51,731 nt of DNA from Wolinella sp052173415 (GTDB lineage: Bacteria > Campylobacterota > Campylobacteria > Campylobacterales > Helicobacteraceae), in the NCBI GenBank assembly GCA_052173415.1, contig JBQMYQ010000009.1:1-51731 (forward strand), given 5' to 3'. The position numbers were made by a program, and so were the translations under genes. Within the stretch, counting starts at the first letter, position 1. Every line of letters begins with the position of its first letter. Positions 7,837-16,705 of this stretch are shown here, piece by piece. The notes under the pieces were generated by a model. The model was not told the origin of the DNA. It saw nothing but the letters and a program-made list of their open reading frames with translations, and ran no database searches.

Positions 7837-8709
7837 ATGGGTTTTGCCGATTTTTTTAAGAATTTTACCAAAGAGCGGGTGCGGGGGGGCGATTCCCTCA
7901 GCCATTGGATCAAATGTCCAAGCTGCAACGCGCTGATGTATTACAAAGAGGTGATCGCGCAGCAACACGTTTGCACCAAATGCAACTTCCACATGCGAAT
8001 CTCCCTTAATGACCGTATCGCTGCGCTGTGCGATGAGGGGACACTCATCGAGTATGATTCCGCGCTTGAGCCCACCGATCCGCTCACATTCGTGGATAAA
8101 AAAAGCTACAAAAAGCGTATCGAAGAAGGGAGAGAGAAGACTGGTGGGCGTCCCAGCTCGGTTCTCAGCGGAGAATGCCGTATTGATGGCGTTGCGACGC
8201 AGATTGTGCTTTTTGATTTTGCCTTTATGGGCGGGAGCTTGGGCTCTGTGGAGGGCGAGAAAATTGTGCGCGCGGTGAATCGAGCGATTGAGAAACGTCA
8301 GGGGCTCGTGATCCTAAGCACCAGCGGAGGGGCGCGCATGCAGGAGAGCACCTATTCGCTCATGCAGATGGCAAAGACCAGCGCGGCTCTCGCGCGGCTC
8401 TCGCAGGCGGGACTTCCTTTTATCTCGATTCTTACCGATCCGACGATGGGGGGCGTGAGTGCCTCTTTTGCCTTTTTGGGCGACATTATCATTGCTGAGC
8501 CAGGCGCGATGGTGGGTTTTGCCGGGGCAAGAGTGATTAAGCAAACCATCGGCGCGGATCTTCCGGAGGGATTCCAGACGGCGGAATTCCTGCTTGAGCA
8601 CGGGCTAATTGATATGATCGTCCATCGTAAGGAGATGAAAAAGACCCTAAGCGATCTGTTGCAATTCTTTAACACACATGATGAGAATCCGTGTCTATTG
8701 CATCTCTAA
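7837..8709 (+). CDS. accD: Acetyl-CoA carboxylase carboxyltransferase subunit beta
   Basis: Beta subunit of the carboxyltransferase that passes the carboxyl group from biotin to acetyl-CoA, forming malonyl-CoA for fatty-acid synthesis; it partners AccA. The N-terminal zinc ribbon has four cysteines, about C27, C30, C46 and C49 (CPSC and CTKC). The crotonase-like body contains LSTSGGARMQE and DPTMGGVSASFA, which line the CoA site. The protein is 290 residues. It has a strong AAGGAGAG ribosome-binding site and lies 11 bases after the phosphatase gene. A run of seven G occurs near codon 16. The 3' end overlaps rlmH by about 29 bases. Confidence 0.97.
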   Translation: MGFADFFKNFTKERVRGGDSLSHWIKCPSCNALMYYKEVIAQQHVCTKCNFHMRISLNDRIAALCDEGTLIEYDSALEPTDPLTFVDKKSYKKRIEEGREKTGGRPSSVLSGECRIDGVATQIVLFDFAFMGGSLGSVEGEKIVRAVNRAIEKRQGLVILSTSGGARMQESTYSLMQMAKTSAALARLSQAGLPFISILTDPTMGGVSASFAFLGDIIIAEPGAMVGFAGARVIKQTIGADLPEGFQTAEFLLEHGLIDMIVHRKEMKKTLSDLLQFFNTHDENPCLLHL

Positions 8710-9148
8710 GCCCCAAAATGACGCTTATAGCGAGCTTACGGATCATTTCATCAAGCTCTCAAAAGCCTTCAATGCGAGTCTTGAAGTGGTAGAGATTTTC
8801 AACAAATCCATCGCGCTCGCGCAAAAAAGTGCAAATGAGCGGGAATCCGCGCTCGCCTATTGTGCCACGTGCGAGCCCTATCTTGCGAATGGATACAATA
8901 TCGCGCTCACCCCCACGGGGAAAATGCTTGATACCAAAGGATTCGCAGAAGTATTGTGGCAAAAAGGGCAGAGCATTAGCTTTTTTATCGGAGGGGCGTA
9001 TGGCTTTGGCGAAGGATTCCTGCAAAAGTGCTCCATGCGCCTCTCGCTAAGCGCGCTCACCATGGGGCACAAGATTGCCAAAGTCGTGTTGTGCGAGCAG
9101 ATCTACCGCGCCCTTACGATTCTCCACCATCACCCCTATCACAAATAA
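8681..9148 (+). CDS. rlmH: 23S rRNA pseudouridine(1915) N3-methyltransferase
   Basis: SPOUT-class methyltransferase that methylates the pseudouridine at position 1915 of 23S rRNA in assembled 70S ribosomes. Diagnostic segments are the ISFFIGGAYGF knot loop (about residue 100), LSLSALTMGHKIAKVVLCEQIYRA and the C-terminal HHHPYHK. Length of about 155 matches the family. Two consecutive ATG codons (8678 and 8681) are possible starts; I took the second since homologues begin M-R/K. It lies inside the accD 3' end and is therefore probably translated by coupling. Confidence 0.95.
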   Translation: MRIRVYCISKPQNDAYSELTDHFIKLSKAFNASLEVVEIFNKSIALAQKSANERESALAYCATCEPYLANGYNIALTPTGKMLDTKGFAEVLWQKGQSISFFIGGAYGFGEGFLQKCSMRLSLSALTMGHKIAKVVLCEQIYRALTILHHHPYHK

Positions 9149-9160
9149 GGAGCGATATTT

Positions 9161-9508
9161 ATGCGTGAAAGCGAAATAGAACATTTTGAAGAGCTACTCA
9201 AAGAGCGCGAAAGGCAAATTTTGCAAAACATACAGAGCAGTGCGCAAGACATTGCAATCCTCAATGATCAGCTCCTGAGCGATGAGCTTGATTATGCGAG
9301 CGCAAGTGCTGAAAGCCTCGTGGGCTCATCAATCACGCTCAAACAGCAGCAAGAGCTCAACGAGATAAAAGAGGCTCTAAAAAAAATTGAGCAGGGGAGC
9401 TATGGTATCTGCGATATGTGCGAGGAGGCGATTAGTATCCCACGTCTCAAAGTAAAACCACACGCCAAGTATTGTATAGTGTGTAGAGAAATCGTCGAAA
9501 AAAGTTGA
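9161..9508 (+). CDS. DksA/TraR-type zinc-finger transcription factor
   Basis: Secondary-channel RNA polymerase regulator of the DksA family, expected to work with ppGpp. A long N-terminal coiled coil carries at its tip the DELDYA sequence (residues 41-46), which matches the DxxDxA signature needed for polymerase action. The C-terminal C4 zinc finger has C84, C87, C105 and C108 (CDMC and CIVC). At 115 residues it is shorter than the E. coli protein, as in other Campylobacterota. It is preceded by AAGGAG and follows rlmH by 12 bases. Confidence 0.9.
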   Translation: MRESEIEHFEELLKERERQILQNIQSSAQDIAILNDQLLSDELDYASASAESLVGSSITLKQQQELNEIKEALKKIEQGSYGICDMCEEAISIPRLKVKPHAKYCIVCREIVEKS

Positions 9509-9527
9509 TAAAAGCAAGGAATATGCG

Positions 9528-10541
9528 ATGAAGATCAAAACCCTTACGCTGATTTGGGCACTCTTGAGCCTTATTATCGGACTCTATGTCTATAATATCA
9601 ATCAGGATATCTACACCTACGCTCCGCCTCTAGGCACGCACTCATGGAGCTTCCCCGTGGCAATTTGGGTGATCTTGCCGATGACACTCCTTTTTATGTT
9701 GGTGCTATTTGGATCTTTAAAAGCAAAAATAAAAGAATATCTTAAGTCTCATCATCACAAGCACGATTTTGAGCTCTTAATCCATCAGCTATTCGCACAA
9801 GCAGCCAAAAAGGAGTTTCAAGGGACATTCAAAACGCCCTATTTTTCGCAAATTTCAAAAATCCTGCATCGCTTCTCTTTAGATATTGAGCCGCACACAG
9901 CATTAAGCGATTCCCCTGAGATTGATGGGCTTATTGAGGCGCATAGCAAAATCTACGCAGGGGAGGTGGTCGAGCTAAAGCGTTTCAATCTCCCTTACAA
10001 CGCACCCCTAAATATCCAAAATCAGCTCAATCGCCTAAAAAATAATGAACCAAAAATAGCAGGCGAAATCCTAAGGAAAGGCGATGCACCCAATTCCTTA
10101 AAAAAGGCTGCACTACTGGTGCTTTTTAAAAATAGCGAGGAAAAAGAGTTTCGCAGATACCAAAACAGCGTCGCGACAGATATTGCATGGGCGCGCGAGT
10201 TGCTTAACGTGTATGATGGCACGCAGAAATTTAGCACAGAGGAGATCGCACAACTGGGAATCGCTGCCTCCTACACGCCTCAAGAATACCTGAGTCTTGC
10301 ACGAAAGCTCAAGGGTATGCTTGAGCCTGATGCGTGGCTGAAACTCTTCGAAAATATCGCAAACCGCACGGATAAAGCGGAGGAATCTTACCTCTATGCA
10401 CTTCTAAATCTTGAGATGATTAGTGCAGTGCAAGAGCGTCTAAATGCCCATACTATGGAGGATTTTAAAAAGGTGCGAGCGTTTTTGGAGTTGCGCAAGG
10501 TTGCGGGGGCGAACTACCCTGCGGAGATTTTTTTCTTCTAG
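9528..10541 (+). CDS. Conserved two-TM membrane protein of unknown function
   Basis: I do not recognise a named family. The N-terminus has two hydrophobic segments (about residues 7-23 and 43-64) joined by a short loop, then a soluble, largely helical domain of about 270 residues rich in charged residues, with a histidine run (HHHKH) just after the second helix. By position it corresponds to the membrane protein next to dksA in Campylobacter jejuni, so it is probably lineage-conserved. It starts with AAGGA at seven bases, 19 bases after the dksA-like gene, and ends the operon. Its stop codon directly abuts the stop of the convergent gene. Confidence 0.75.
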   Translation: MKIKTLTLIWALLSLIIGLYVYNINQDIYTYAPPLGTHSWSFPVAIWVILPMTLLFMLVLFGSLKAKIKEYLKSHHHKHDFELLIHQLFAQAAKKEFQGTFKTPYFSQISKILHRFSLDIEPHTALSDSPEIDGLIEAHSKIYAGEVVELKRFNLPYNAPLNIQNQLNRLKNNEPKIAGEILRKGDAPNSLKKAALLVLFKNSEEKEFRRYQNSVATDIAWARELLNVYDGTQKFSTEEIAQLGIAASYTPQEYLSLARKLKGMLEPDAWLKLFENIANRTDKAEESYLYALLNLEMISAVQERLNAHTMEDFKKVRAFLELRKVAGANYPAEIFFF

Positions 10542-11432
10542 TTACTTAAGAATCGCGTTGTATTTATCGACAAAACCGACGGGCTGATAGGAGAGCTTAG
10601 CCCGTCTGAGCCCCTCGATTCCCAGATCTTCCTCGCGATTGACGTATTTTAGATGTTGCCACTCATTGGCGAGAAACTGCTGATTGATCGCCTGATATGC
10701 GCCGTGATATTCAGTGTCCGCCTTTTCGATATGCACCACCACACTATCGCTATCTAGTTGCTCGCCAAGCGTGAAAGCAACAATCTTGCCCTCGATACGG
10801 AGGATTCCGCCCTTGTAGCTCATATTGTCAAACTGTTTTAATGTCTCGACAATTCCGATGTATTCGTTCTTTAGCCCCTCATCAGCCTCATCGGCAATCC
10901 GCCCAAACCAAAGTTTCCACGCCTCAAGAAGCTCCTCAACATTCTCGCCATTCAGATTCTCGTAGCTAAAGTTTGGATAAAGCTCAAAAAAGCGATTGAG
11001 ATGGTTCTTTTTTTTGTGAAACTTCCGCCCCCTTAACTCAATAAGCTCCTCAACTGCATAGATATAGTCGGAGCGATCACGATTGTGAATAAATTCAAAA
11101 CGCGCAGGAAAAAGCCACTCGAGCTCTTGAGTCATCTTGAGGCTGAGCGAGCGGAAACTAAAGGGAATCGCATGGGAATCGAAGCGCTCCATAAGCTGCT
11201 CTATCACCGCTCTCTTATCGCCCTGCCCCAAAGGGTAAAACAAAAACGGCTGCTCGCCATGATATTGCGTCTTAATACAGAGCAATCCATCGACAATCGC
11301 ATACGATATGGAGCGCGAAAAGTGCCATAGATAGAGATTGGTAAATGAAAAATCGGAGACATGCAAATCTTGCGCGCTAAAATAACGCTCCAAAATTGCC
11401 CTATCCTCAATGTCAATTGGTTTCCATTGCAT
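10542..11432 (-). CDS. DUF2156-type protein with GNAT-like fold (LPG synthase C-terminal-domain-like)
   Basis: Cytosolic protein resembling the soluble C-terminal domain of phosphatidylglycerol lysyltransferases (DUF2156, tandem GNAT fold), without the membrane part. Supporting segments are FSFTNLYLW near the N-terminus, GRKFHKKKNHLNRF in the middle, and the C-terminal AYQAINQQF and VNREEDLGIEGLRRAK, a usual ending of this family. Length is 296 residues. Activity is unknown: such stand-alone proteins may transfer aminoacyl or acyl groups, but no substrate can be inferred. It ends with zero spacing against the convergent gene. Confidence 0.72.
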   Translation of the reverse strand: MQWKPIDIEDRAILERYFSAQDLHVSDFSFTNLYLWHFSRSISYAIVDGLLCIKTQYHGEQPFLFYPLGQGDKRAVIEQLMERFDSHAIPFSFRSLSLKMTQELEWLFPARFEFIHNRDRSDYIYAVEELIELRGRKFHKKKNHLNRFFELYPNFSYENLNGENVEELLEAWKLWFGRIADEADEGLKNEYIGIVETLKQFDNMSYKGGILRIEGKIVAFTLGEQLDSDSVVVHIEKADTEYHGAYQAINQQFLANEWQHLKYVNREEDLGIEGLRRAKLSYQPVGFVDKYNAILK

Positions 11433-11482
11433 TTAAAAACTTTGTATGAAGAAATTAGATTTAGTTATTGTAGTGTAGAGAT

Positions 11483-11734
11483 TCAAAAATGGGTATTAAG
11501 CGACTTTTCCTGTTCGGTCTCGACAAAACGCTTCATTTTTCTTAGCTTCTCAAGCTCACTGGAGATAAGCTCGCGCTCGGATAAGAAAATAGCACGCACC
11601 TCCTCAAGATAACTACGCGCCTCTTCCATCTCGCTCACGCTATCAAAGGAATCGGGAATCGCAGGAATCAATCGCTCAAGCGCAGGAATATCGCGCTCAA
11701 GGATCGCAATTTTACACTCCTTGAGCCAGCTCAT
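11483..11734 (-). CDS. FliT-like flagellar chaperone
   Basis: Small helical protein of 83 residues, directly downstream of fliS and overlapping it by 23 bases, the place of the FliT-like gene in Helicobacter. FliT proteins bind the cap protein FliD and prevent premature assembly. The sequence is mostly amphipathic helix and has no other recognisable motif, so the call rests on position and size. The start at 11734 (MSWLKE) is chosen over an upstream in-frame codon at 11761 because GGAGGGAG lies at a suitable distance. Three GGAATC-type motifs occur within 22 bases of this gene (11648-11669). Confidence 0.6.
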   Translation of the reverse strand: MSWLKECKIAILERDIPALERLIPAIPDSFDSVSEMEEARSYLEEVRAIFLSERELISSELEKLRKMKRFVETEQEKSLNTHF

Positions 11735-12101
11735 TTTGGTGAATCTCCCTCCACGCCTCAAGCAGCCCTCTAGCCACTCTAATCACAATGTCGATCTTCT
11801 CTTTGTTGTTTTCCGCATTCGCCTGCGTGAGAAGCTTAATCTGATGAGTGTATAGCCCCGTAAGATAATGTGCAACATCGCCTCCACGTTGATAATCAAG
11901 CGAATTGAGCAACTCGGTAAAAATATCGGTCGTTCTGTTGATGTAGTAGATTTTCTTCTCAATATCCTCGCCATCAATCGCTCTTTTTGCAAGCGCAGTG
12001 AAGCGCAGGATTCCCTCATAGAGCATTTCGATGAGCTTTGCCGGGGATTCCACGGTTACGGAGTTTTGCTGATAGGAGCTATAGGCTGTGCTACTTCTCA
12101 T
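11712..12101 (-). CDS. fliS: Flagellin export chaperone FliS
   Basis: Cytosolic chaperone that caps the C-terminus of flagellin before type III export. The sequence has the family pattern: a Y-rich N-terminus (AYSSYQQNSV), SPAKLIEMLYEGILRF, LNSLDYQRGGDVAHYLTGLY and a final amphipathic helix. Length 129 is typical. It starts 7 bases after the fliD stop and overlaps the FliT-like gene, so flaG-fliD-fliS-fliT forms one unit. Confidence 0.95.
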   Translation of the reverse strand: MRSSTAYSSYQQNSVTVESPAKLIEMLYEGILRFTALAKRAIDGEDIEKKIYYINRTTDIFTELLNSLDYQRGGDVAHYLTGLYTHQIKLLTQANAENNKEKIDIVIRVARGLLEAWREIHQNELAQGV

Positions 12102-12108
12102 TTATGCC

Positions 12109-14154
12109 TCACTTCATAGACTGCTTGATCATCATATCCAGCGCACCAAAACTTCGATTGATCTTCGCAATCATGGCATCATACGCAATAAAACGCGCTG
12201 TCAGAGACTCATAGCGCGTTTTGATGTCACTCTCCGCTTTTTTCTTCTCTTCACCTAAGCGTTTCCCCTCATCACTGAGTGATTTTTCAAGGAGCTTGAG
12301 CTTAGATTTTCCTCCGGTAACATACCCATCAAGCGTCTTACGGAATCTAGAGAAAACTCCCTGCTCCTCGACTTCTTTGCCGTTAATCTTGCGCGTAGTG
12401 CCTTTAAAAAATGCAATCGCCCTCTCGGGATTTTCTTCAAATGCTTTTTTGAGCTTCTCGGCATCAAGCGTCATTTTCCCATGATCATTGAGTGAAACTC
12501 CATATTTAAAGAGCGTATCCCGATCTCCATTGCTATACGAAATAAGCGCATTCAAAGCCGTGCGCAAGCTCCTAAGATCGCCATCGCCCTGAAAATTCCC
12601 TGCGATTTTCGTATCCGCATCATACTTCATCTCTTCGTTGAGCTTATTCATCAACTGATTAAACGTCTCAACAAACGACTTCACCTCATCAAAGACGCTC
12701 TTATTATTTCGCGTAACCCGTATCACGGAGGGGGAATCGGTATCTTTATGCACCGCTGTGAGCTCCAAATTCACTCCGGAAATAACATCGCTAACAGAGT
12801 TGCTCCCTCGCGTGATGGAGATTCCGTTGTAGATGAATTTCGCGTCCTGAGCAGCTTGGATATTTTTAAGCTTTAGCGTGCTCTCTTGAAATTTCTCATA
12901 AGACTGATGTGCTCCAGCCGTCAATCCCAAAGAAGCAACGGCTTTCCTGCTTGCTGCTTGCTCGGGCGACTTATCTGCACCTTTGACGACTACCTGCACT
13001 TGACCGCCATCATTTTTGTTGATAATCAATCGACCATTTTTTACCGACGCGGTGTATTCAGAGCTACTGCTATTAATCTTATCACGCACTGCTTCGGCAT
13101 TTTGCTGACCATTATTGCCCTCACTTGTGATGGTGGAGAGATCAAGCTCTACATTACCGATGGTTAGTTTCCCCGTGAGCTTCCCGCCTGAGACAGGATT
13201 GCCCTCGACGGTATTTACCTTACCTGTCTCAGTCGTAGTGAAGCCAAACTGACCTGCTTTGCTCCCACCCACTTTAACATCATGTCCGCGACGATCATTA
13301 ATGACCACTCGCTTGCCCTCGCCGCTGATTCCGACATTAATATCGTTCTCAAGTCCGGCAAAATCACTATCTGCGGCAATTGCATCTTTAATCGCCTTTT
13401 GGATTGCCGCGGCATTCCCCTGTGCATCAGAGTTTGTCGCGGTCGCAGGCACAGTAACATTGAGCGTCTTACTCACGCCATTTTTGTCTTTTAGTGTTAC
13501 GGTAAAATCGCCATTATTGCTCGCCTCAATCTTTCCTGCACGCAAAGCATTGCTTGTGAGCGTCGAACCAAAGTAGATTTTGCTATCTGAGCCGGTATTT
13601 TTGGAGTTAATCATCAGTTGATAGGGCTTGCTACCACCCGTTTTCATGACAACCCCGGTAATCTTCCCGCCTGTCGCATCAGTAATGCTCTGCGCCACCT
13701 CACCAAGTGTCATTCCTGCTCTAATTTTTACAGAATAATCTTTCCCGCCGGCATGAAATTTCAATACGGAATTAACACTGCTAAAGACGGAATCCCTAGA
13801 TGCATAGCTCGTTCCCACTTGATTAATATCGCCCTTGGCGAGCTGATTTACCCGCACGGTAATATCCTGAATAGGAAGCCCCGCGCCAATCGTAGCACTC
13901 ACTCCTTTGCCTGAAACGGTGCTTGAACGCTCCAAATAGGTGCTCGTATCCGAGAGCTTCTTAGCACTGCTATTAAGCGCATTAAAAAGCGTCATGAGCT
14001 TTGTTAGGCTCGACTGCTTATCTAAATTAGCCTTGGCTTTTTTCACAAGAGGGGTAACGCGAGATTGTCTCTCAGCATTTTTGAGCTTATCAATCATGTC
14101 GCTTGTAAGGACATTGCTCCCGATTCCTAGCGCAGTAACCGTCCCGGTAGCCAT
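12109..14154 (-). CDS. fliD: Flagellar filament cap protein FliD (HAP2)
   Basis: Secreted protein that forms the cap at the tip of the growing filament and guides flagellin insertion. At 681 residues it matches the long Helicobacter FliD. The N-terminal domain (LGIGSNVLTSDMIDKLKNAE, SSLTKLMTLFNAL) and C-terminal domain (LKLLEKSLSDEGKR, RFIAYDAMIAKINRSFGALDMMI) are typical coiled-coil ends. The long central part, with several beta-rich repeats of the VRDKINSSSSEYTASVKNGRL type, forms the exposed D2/D3-like domains. GGAG is placed six bases before the ATG. The gene lies between flaG and fliS. Confidence 0.96.
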   Translation of the reverse strand: MATGTVTALGIGSNVLTSDMIDKLKNAERQSRVTPLVKKAKANLDKQSSLTKLMTLFNALNSSAKKLSDTSTYLERSSTVSGKGVSATIGAGLPIQDITVRVNQLAKGDINQVGTSYASRDSVFSSVNSVLKFHAGGKDYSVKIRAGMTLGEVAQSITDATGGKITGVVMKTGGSKPYQLMINSKNTGSDSKIYFGSTLTSNALRAGKIEASNNGDFTVTLKDKNGVSKTLNVTVPATATNSDAQGNAAAIQKAIKDAIAADSDFAGLENDINVGISGEGKRVVINDRRGHDVKVGGSKAGQFGFTTTETGKVNTVEGNPVSGGKLTGKLTIGNVELDLSTITSEGNNGQQNAEAVRDKINSSSSEYTASVKNGRLIINKNDGGQVQVVVKGADKSPEQAASRKAVASLGLTAGAHQSYEKFQESTLKLKNIQAAQDAKFIYNGISITRGSNSVSDVISGVNLELTAVHKDTDSPSVIRVTRNNKSVFDEVKSFVETFNQLMNKLNEEMKYDADTKIAGNFQGDGDLRSLRTALNALISYSNGDRDTLFKYGVSLNDHGKMTLDAEKLKKAFEENPERAIAFFKGTTRKINGKEVEEQGVFSRFRKTLDGYVTGGKSKLKLLEKSLSDEGKRLGEEKKKAESDIKTRYESLTARFIAYDAMIAKINRSFGALDMMIKQSMK

Positions 14155-14210
14155 AATATTCTCCTTTTTACTCTATCAATCTAATTTACCGCCCGATATT
14201 TCGCGGGTTT

Positions 14211-14615
14211 CTAGCCCTTTTTATCGAAGATAATTCCCACAATCTCGCGCATTTTTGCCATAAGCTCCATCGCCTCATCACTGGGAATCTTGCGTATAAC
14301 CCTATCGGTATCGCGCTCACTCACAGTTATATAGAGGCTCTCAATATCATCACTGTAACCAAACTTCACATTCGTATTGAGCGGATTGAACTCCTTATTT
14401 AGTTGCTCTGTAAGCTCCATGAGATCCTTTTTAAGCTCCTCGACATTTTTATTTTCTTGAAGCTCTTTTACCTGCTCTTGCGCCACTTGTGTCGGACTTT
14501 TTTCGAGCTCTAGTGCTTCCTTTCCCCGCGGTGCGTTTGATGAGCTACTAGCGATTCCTGGCGAGCTACTTGGCATCGAGGCGATGTTGGGTTGTTGCTT
14601 AATGTTCTCAACCAT
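14211..14615 (-). CDS. flaG: FlaG-family flagellar protein
   Basis: Small soluble protein of 134 residues linked to flagellar filament length or assembly. The N-terminal half is low-complexity, serine-rich and charged. The C-terminal half carries the FlaG domain (LNTNVKFGYSDDIESLYI, DRVIRKIPSDEAMELMAKMRE). A GTG precedes the ATG; AGGAG is six bases from the ATG, which I use as start. It is the first gene of the flaG-fliD-fliS-fliT unit and lies just downstream of a candidate sigma-28 promoter. Confidence 0.92.
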   Translation of the reverse strand: MVENIKQQPNIASMPSSSPGIASSSSNAPRGKEALELEKSPTQVAQEQVKELQENKNVEELKKDLMELTEQLNKEFNPLNTNVKFGYSDDIESLYITVSERDTDRVIRKIPSDEAMELMAKMREIVGIIFDKKG

Positions 14616-14664
14616 CACTCTCTCCTTTTTTGAGCGTGAATTCTCCTTGTGAACTCCAAGTGAA

Positions 14665-14691
14665 ATATCGACATAAATTTATTTTACTGTA
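14665..14691 (-). promoter_or_regulatory. Candidate sigma-28 (FliA) promoter for flaG-fliD-fliS
   Basis: Read on the minus strand, TACAGTAA is followed after 11 bases by GTCGATAT, a good match to the TAAAGTTT-N11-GCCGATAA pattern in both sequence and spacing. The -35 part overlaps the last bases of the upstream M23 gene. It sits about 50 bases before the flaG start. FliA control of late flagellar genes is established; use of this site is inference. Confidence 0.55.
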
Positions 14692-15896
14692 ATAAAATCA
14701 AGCGGATCAATGTGGTGCTCTTTTTGCGTCACTTCAAACTTCAGTCGGGAATCGACTCGCCCAATCGTATAGCCCTTTTTCACGATGGTGCCGGGCTTAA
14801 TCGTCGGGGCAATTTTGTCCAGTTGAGCATAAATCGTATGAATACTCCCTTTGTGTTCAATAATCACCACACGCTTGAGCATGGGCGTCTCTTTGGCAAA
14901 CACCACCTTGCCATCAAGCACGCTATACACCTTCGCATCGCGCTCTTTTGGGTTGAAAATTACCGATTCGTTAAACACCTTAATCTTATACACGGGGTCA
15001 TAATAAGGTCCGAATTTCTGCTCGATTCTGTAATGATCCAGCGGGGGAATCGTCTTGCTCCCCTGATATTTCACCGTGCTTACATCATGGTAGGAGCTTG
15101 CGATTTGACGCACTTGCAGTGCCTCTCTTTCTGATTGAGTTTTGCTCTGAGCGCGCAGCTGCTCCTCTTTTAGCCTGCGTGCTTTCTCCGCTTCGAGTTC
15201 TTTGGTGATATTGAGCTCTTTTAGGATATTTTTCAAACTTTCGCGCTCTTTTATAATGCGCTTTAATTCAGAATCGTAATTCTTAACCTCCCGATCTAGC
15301 GAGCTAATAAGCCTCTTTTTGGTTTGGCGCATTTCGCTTAGCTTCTTGTGTCGCTCCTGCTCCTGTGCAATAAATTTAGCCAAATGCTCCACATCTGCGC
15401 TAATCTGCTCGGATTGTTTGCTTAGTTGAGCCAGCCCAGAGGTCAAATCCGAAAGTCGCTTTTTAATCTCAACACTCAGCACCTTAAAGCTCTCCTCAAG
15501 GATCAAATCCTCGGGATTTTGCGCCTGATGTTCGTTTAAAATCATCACAAACGCAGCATCTTGAGCGATCACTTCCAAAATCTGCGCTAAAAGCTCATCT
15601 TTTTGACGCTCGATTTTGGCTCTATTCCCCTCAAGCGTCTCAAGTGTCCTTTTATGCGCCAAAAGTTCGCCCTCATTTTGAGCAATCTTCTTGACTGTCT
15701 CCTTAATCTCCTCATTAAGCGAGCCGATTTTTTGCTGTTGGCGATTAATCTCGCCGCCCAGCGTCTCAAGCTTCTGCGTAATCGTGCGCTCCTTTTGGAT
15801 ACTAGCCTTTAGCTCGCCACTTTTTTGATTAATCTCCCGATCAAGAGGCACAGCAAGGAGCAATGATATTGAAGCAACAAGAAGCAAAAGGCGCAA
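14679..15896 (-). CDS. EnvC-like murein hydrolase activator (degenerate M23/LytM domain)
   Basis: Periplasmic coiled-coil protein that probably activates cell-wall amidases at the division site under control of FtsEX. A short N-terminal signal peptide (MRLLLLVASISLLLAVPL) is followed by about 250 residues of coiled coil and a C-terminal LytM-like domain (about 290-405). The catalytic metal ligands of active M23 peptidases (HxxxD and HxH) are not in place: the region reads FGPYYDPVYK and FEVTQKEHHIDP. This fits an EnvC-type activator rather than an enzyme. It lies 2 bases after ftsX, in the ftsE-ftsX-envC order. Confidence 0.82.
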   Translation of the reverse strand: MRLLLLVASISLLLAVPLDREINQKSGELKASIQKERTITQKLETLGGEINRQQQKIGSLNEEIKETVKKIAQNEGELLAHKRTLETLEGNRAKIERQKDELLAQILEVIAQDAAFVMILNEHQAQNPEDLILEESFKVLSVEIKKRLSDLTSGLAQLSKQSEQISADVEHLAKFIAQEQERHKKLSEMRQTKKRLISSLDREVKNYDSELKRIIKERESLKNILKELNITKELEAEKARRLKEEQLRAQSKTQSEREALQVRQIASSYHDVSTVKYQGSKTIPPLDHYRIEQKFGPYYDPVYKIKVFNESVIFNPKERDAKVYSVLDGKVVFAKETPMLKRVVIIEHKGSIHTIYAQLDKIAPTIKPGTIVKKGYTIGRVDSRLKFEVTQKEHHIDPLDFITVK

Positions 15897-15898
15897 AA

Positions 15899-16705
15899 TC
15901 AGCCTTTAGGACGGAGGATCACCGTCCATACCGAGAGAATCGAGAGGGTGATGCCGCTAGCAAAAAGTGTAAGGGAATCGTCTTTAAGCGCAAAAATGGA
16001 GCGGCTAATTCCTACTTCAGAGAGTGCACTAAGTGCAAAGGAATCGATACTTAGATAACCGATTCCCGCGCTGATGATAGACGTGGCAATCACGGAATCG
16101 ACCAAAGCAAGGCGGAAAAGCACGCCATTTCTCATCCATGAGGGCGCGCCAAAATAGCTCATGATTTCCATTCGCTCACTGTGTTCAAAGCGCCAAATCT
16201 CAATCTGCTTTACCATAAGCAAGAGGCTAATCACCGATATGAGCGTGGCAAAAACCATCACGCTCCCTTTGAGCAGCAAAAGCAGGCGATAGATCTGATC
16301 GTGGGATTTTGCAAAGGATTCCACGCGCTCGATTCCGCTAAGTTTCTTAAGTGCGACATCAATCGCCTCCAAACGCGCTTGTGAAGGAAAAGAGGAGAGC
16401 GAAAGCGAATAAAATTTCGGCAAGGAGCCTTTGAGCATTTGCATATCAAGCGAGTGCAGATTCTCGCCTAGACGCTTCAAAACGCTATCCGGACTAATCT
16501 CCTTAAGTGCACTCGCCTCTTTGACTACACGCGCGATTCCTTCAAGAGTGAGCTCACTCCGCGCCGCGATGATAATGGAGTAGCTTTTGCCCAAATTCGT
16601 CTCATAAGAGAGTAGCGCACGGTGGATTAGAAGAATGCTCTCAAGGCTAAAAAGTAACGCGATTAGCGGGATGATCAGCGACAAATGGTGCTTAAGAGAG
16701 CTCAT
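15899..16705 (-). CDS. ftsX: Cell-division ABC transporter permease FtsX
   Basis: Four-TM membrane partner of FtsE; the complex couples ATP hydrolysis to activation of EnvC-type proteins. TM1 is at the N-terminus (LSLIIPLIALLFSLESIL). A periplasmic loop of about 100 residues follows, then three TM segments near residues 150-170, 195-225 and 245-265. Sequence conservation in FtsX is low, so the call leans on topology, length (268 from this start) and its place after ftsE. I chose the ATG at 16705, overlapping ftsE by 14 bases; another ATG four codons earlier (16717) is possible. Confidence 0.85.
   Translation of the reverse strand: MSSLKHHLSLIIPLIALLFSLESILLIHRALLSYETNLGKSYSIIIAARSELTLEGIARVVKEASALKEISPDSVLKRLGENLHSLDMQMLKGSLPKFYSLSLSSFPSQARLEAIDVALKKLSGIERVESFAKSHDQIYRLLLLLKGSVMVFATLISVISLLLMVKQIEIWRFEHSERMEIMSYFGAPSWMRNGVLFRLALVDSVIATSIISAGIGYLSIDSFALSALSEVGISRSIFALKDDSLTLFASGITLSILSVWTVILRPKG

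Noticed and set aside
7882..7888. Run of seven G inside accD as a phase-variable tract
   Set aside because: It encodes an ordinary Arg-Gly-Gly stretch in an essential gene; seven G is short for slipped-strand switching in this group.
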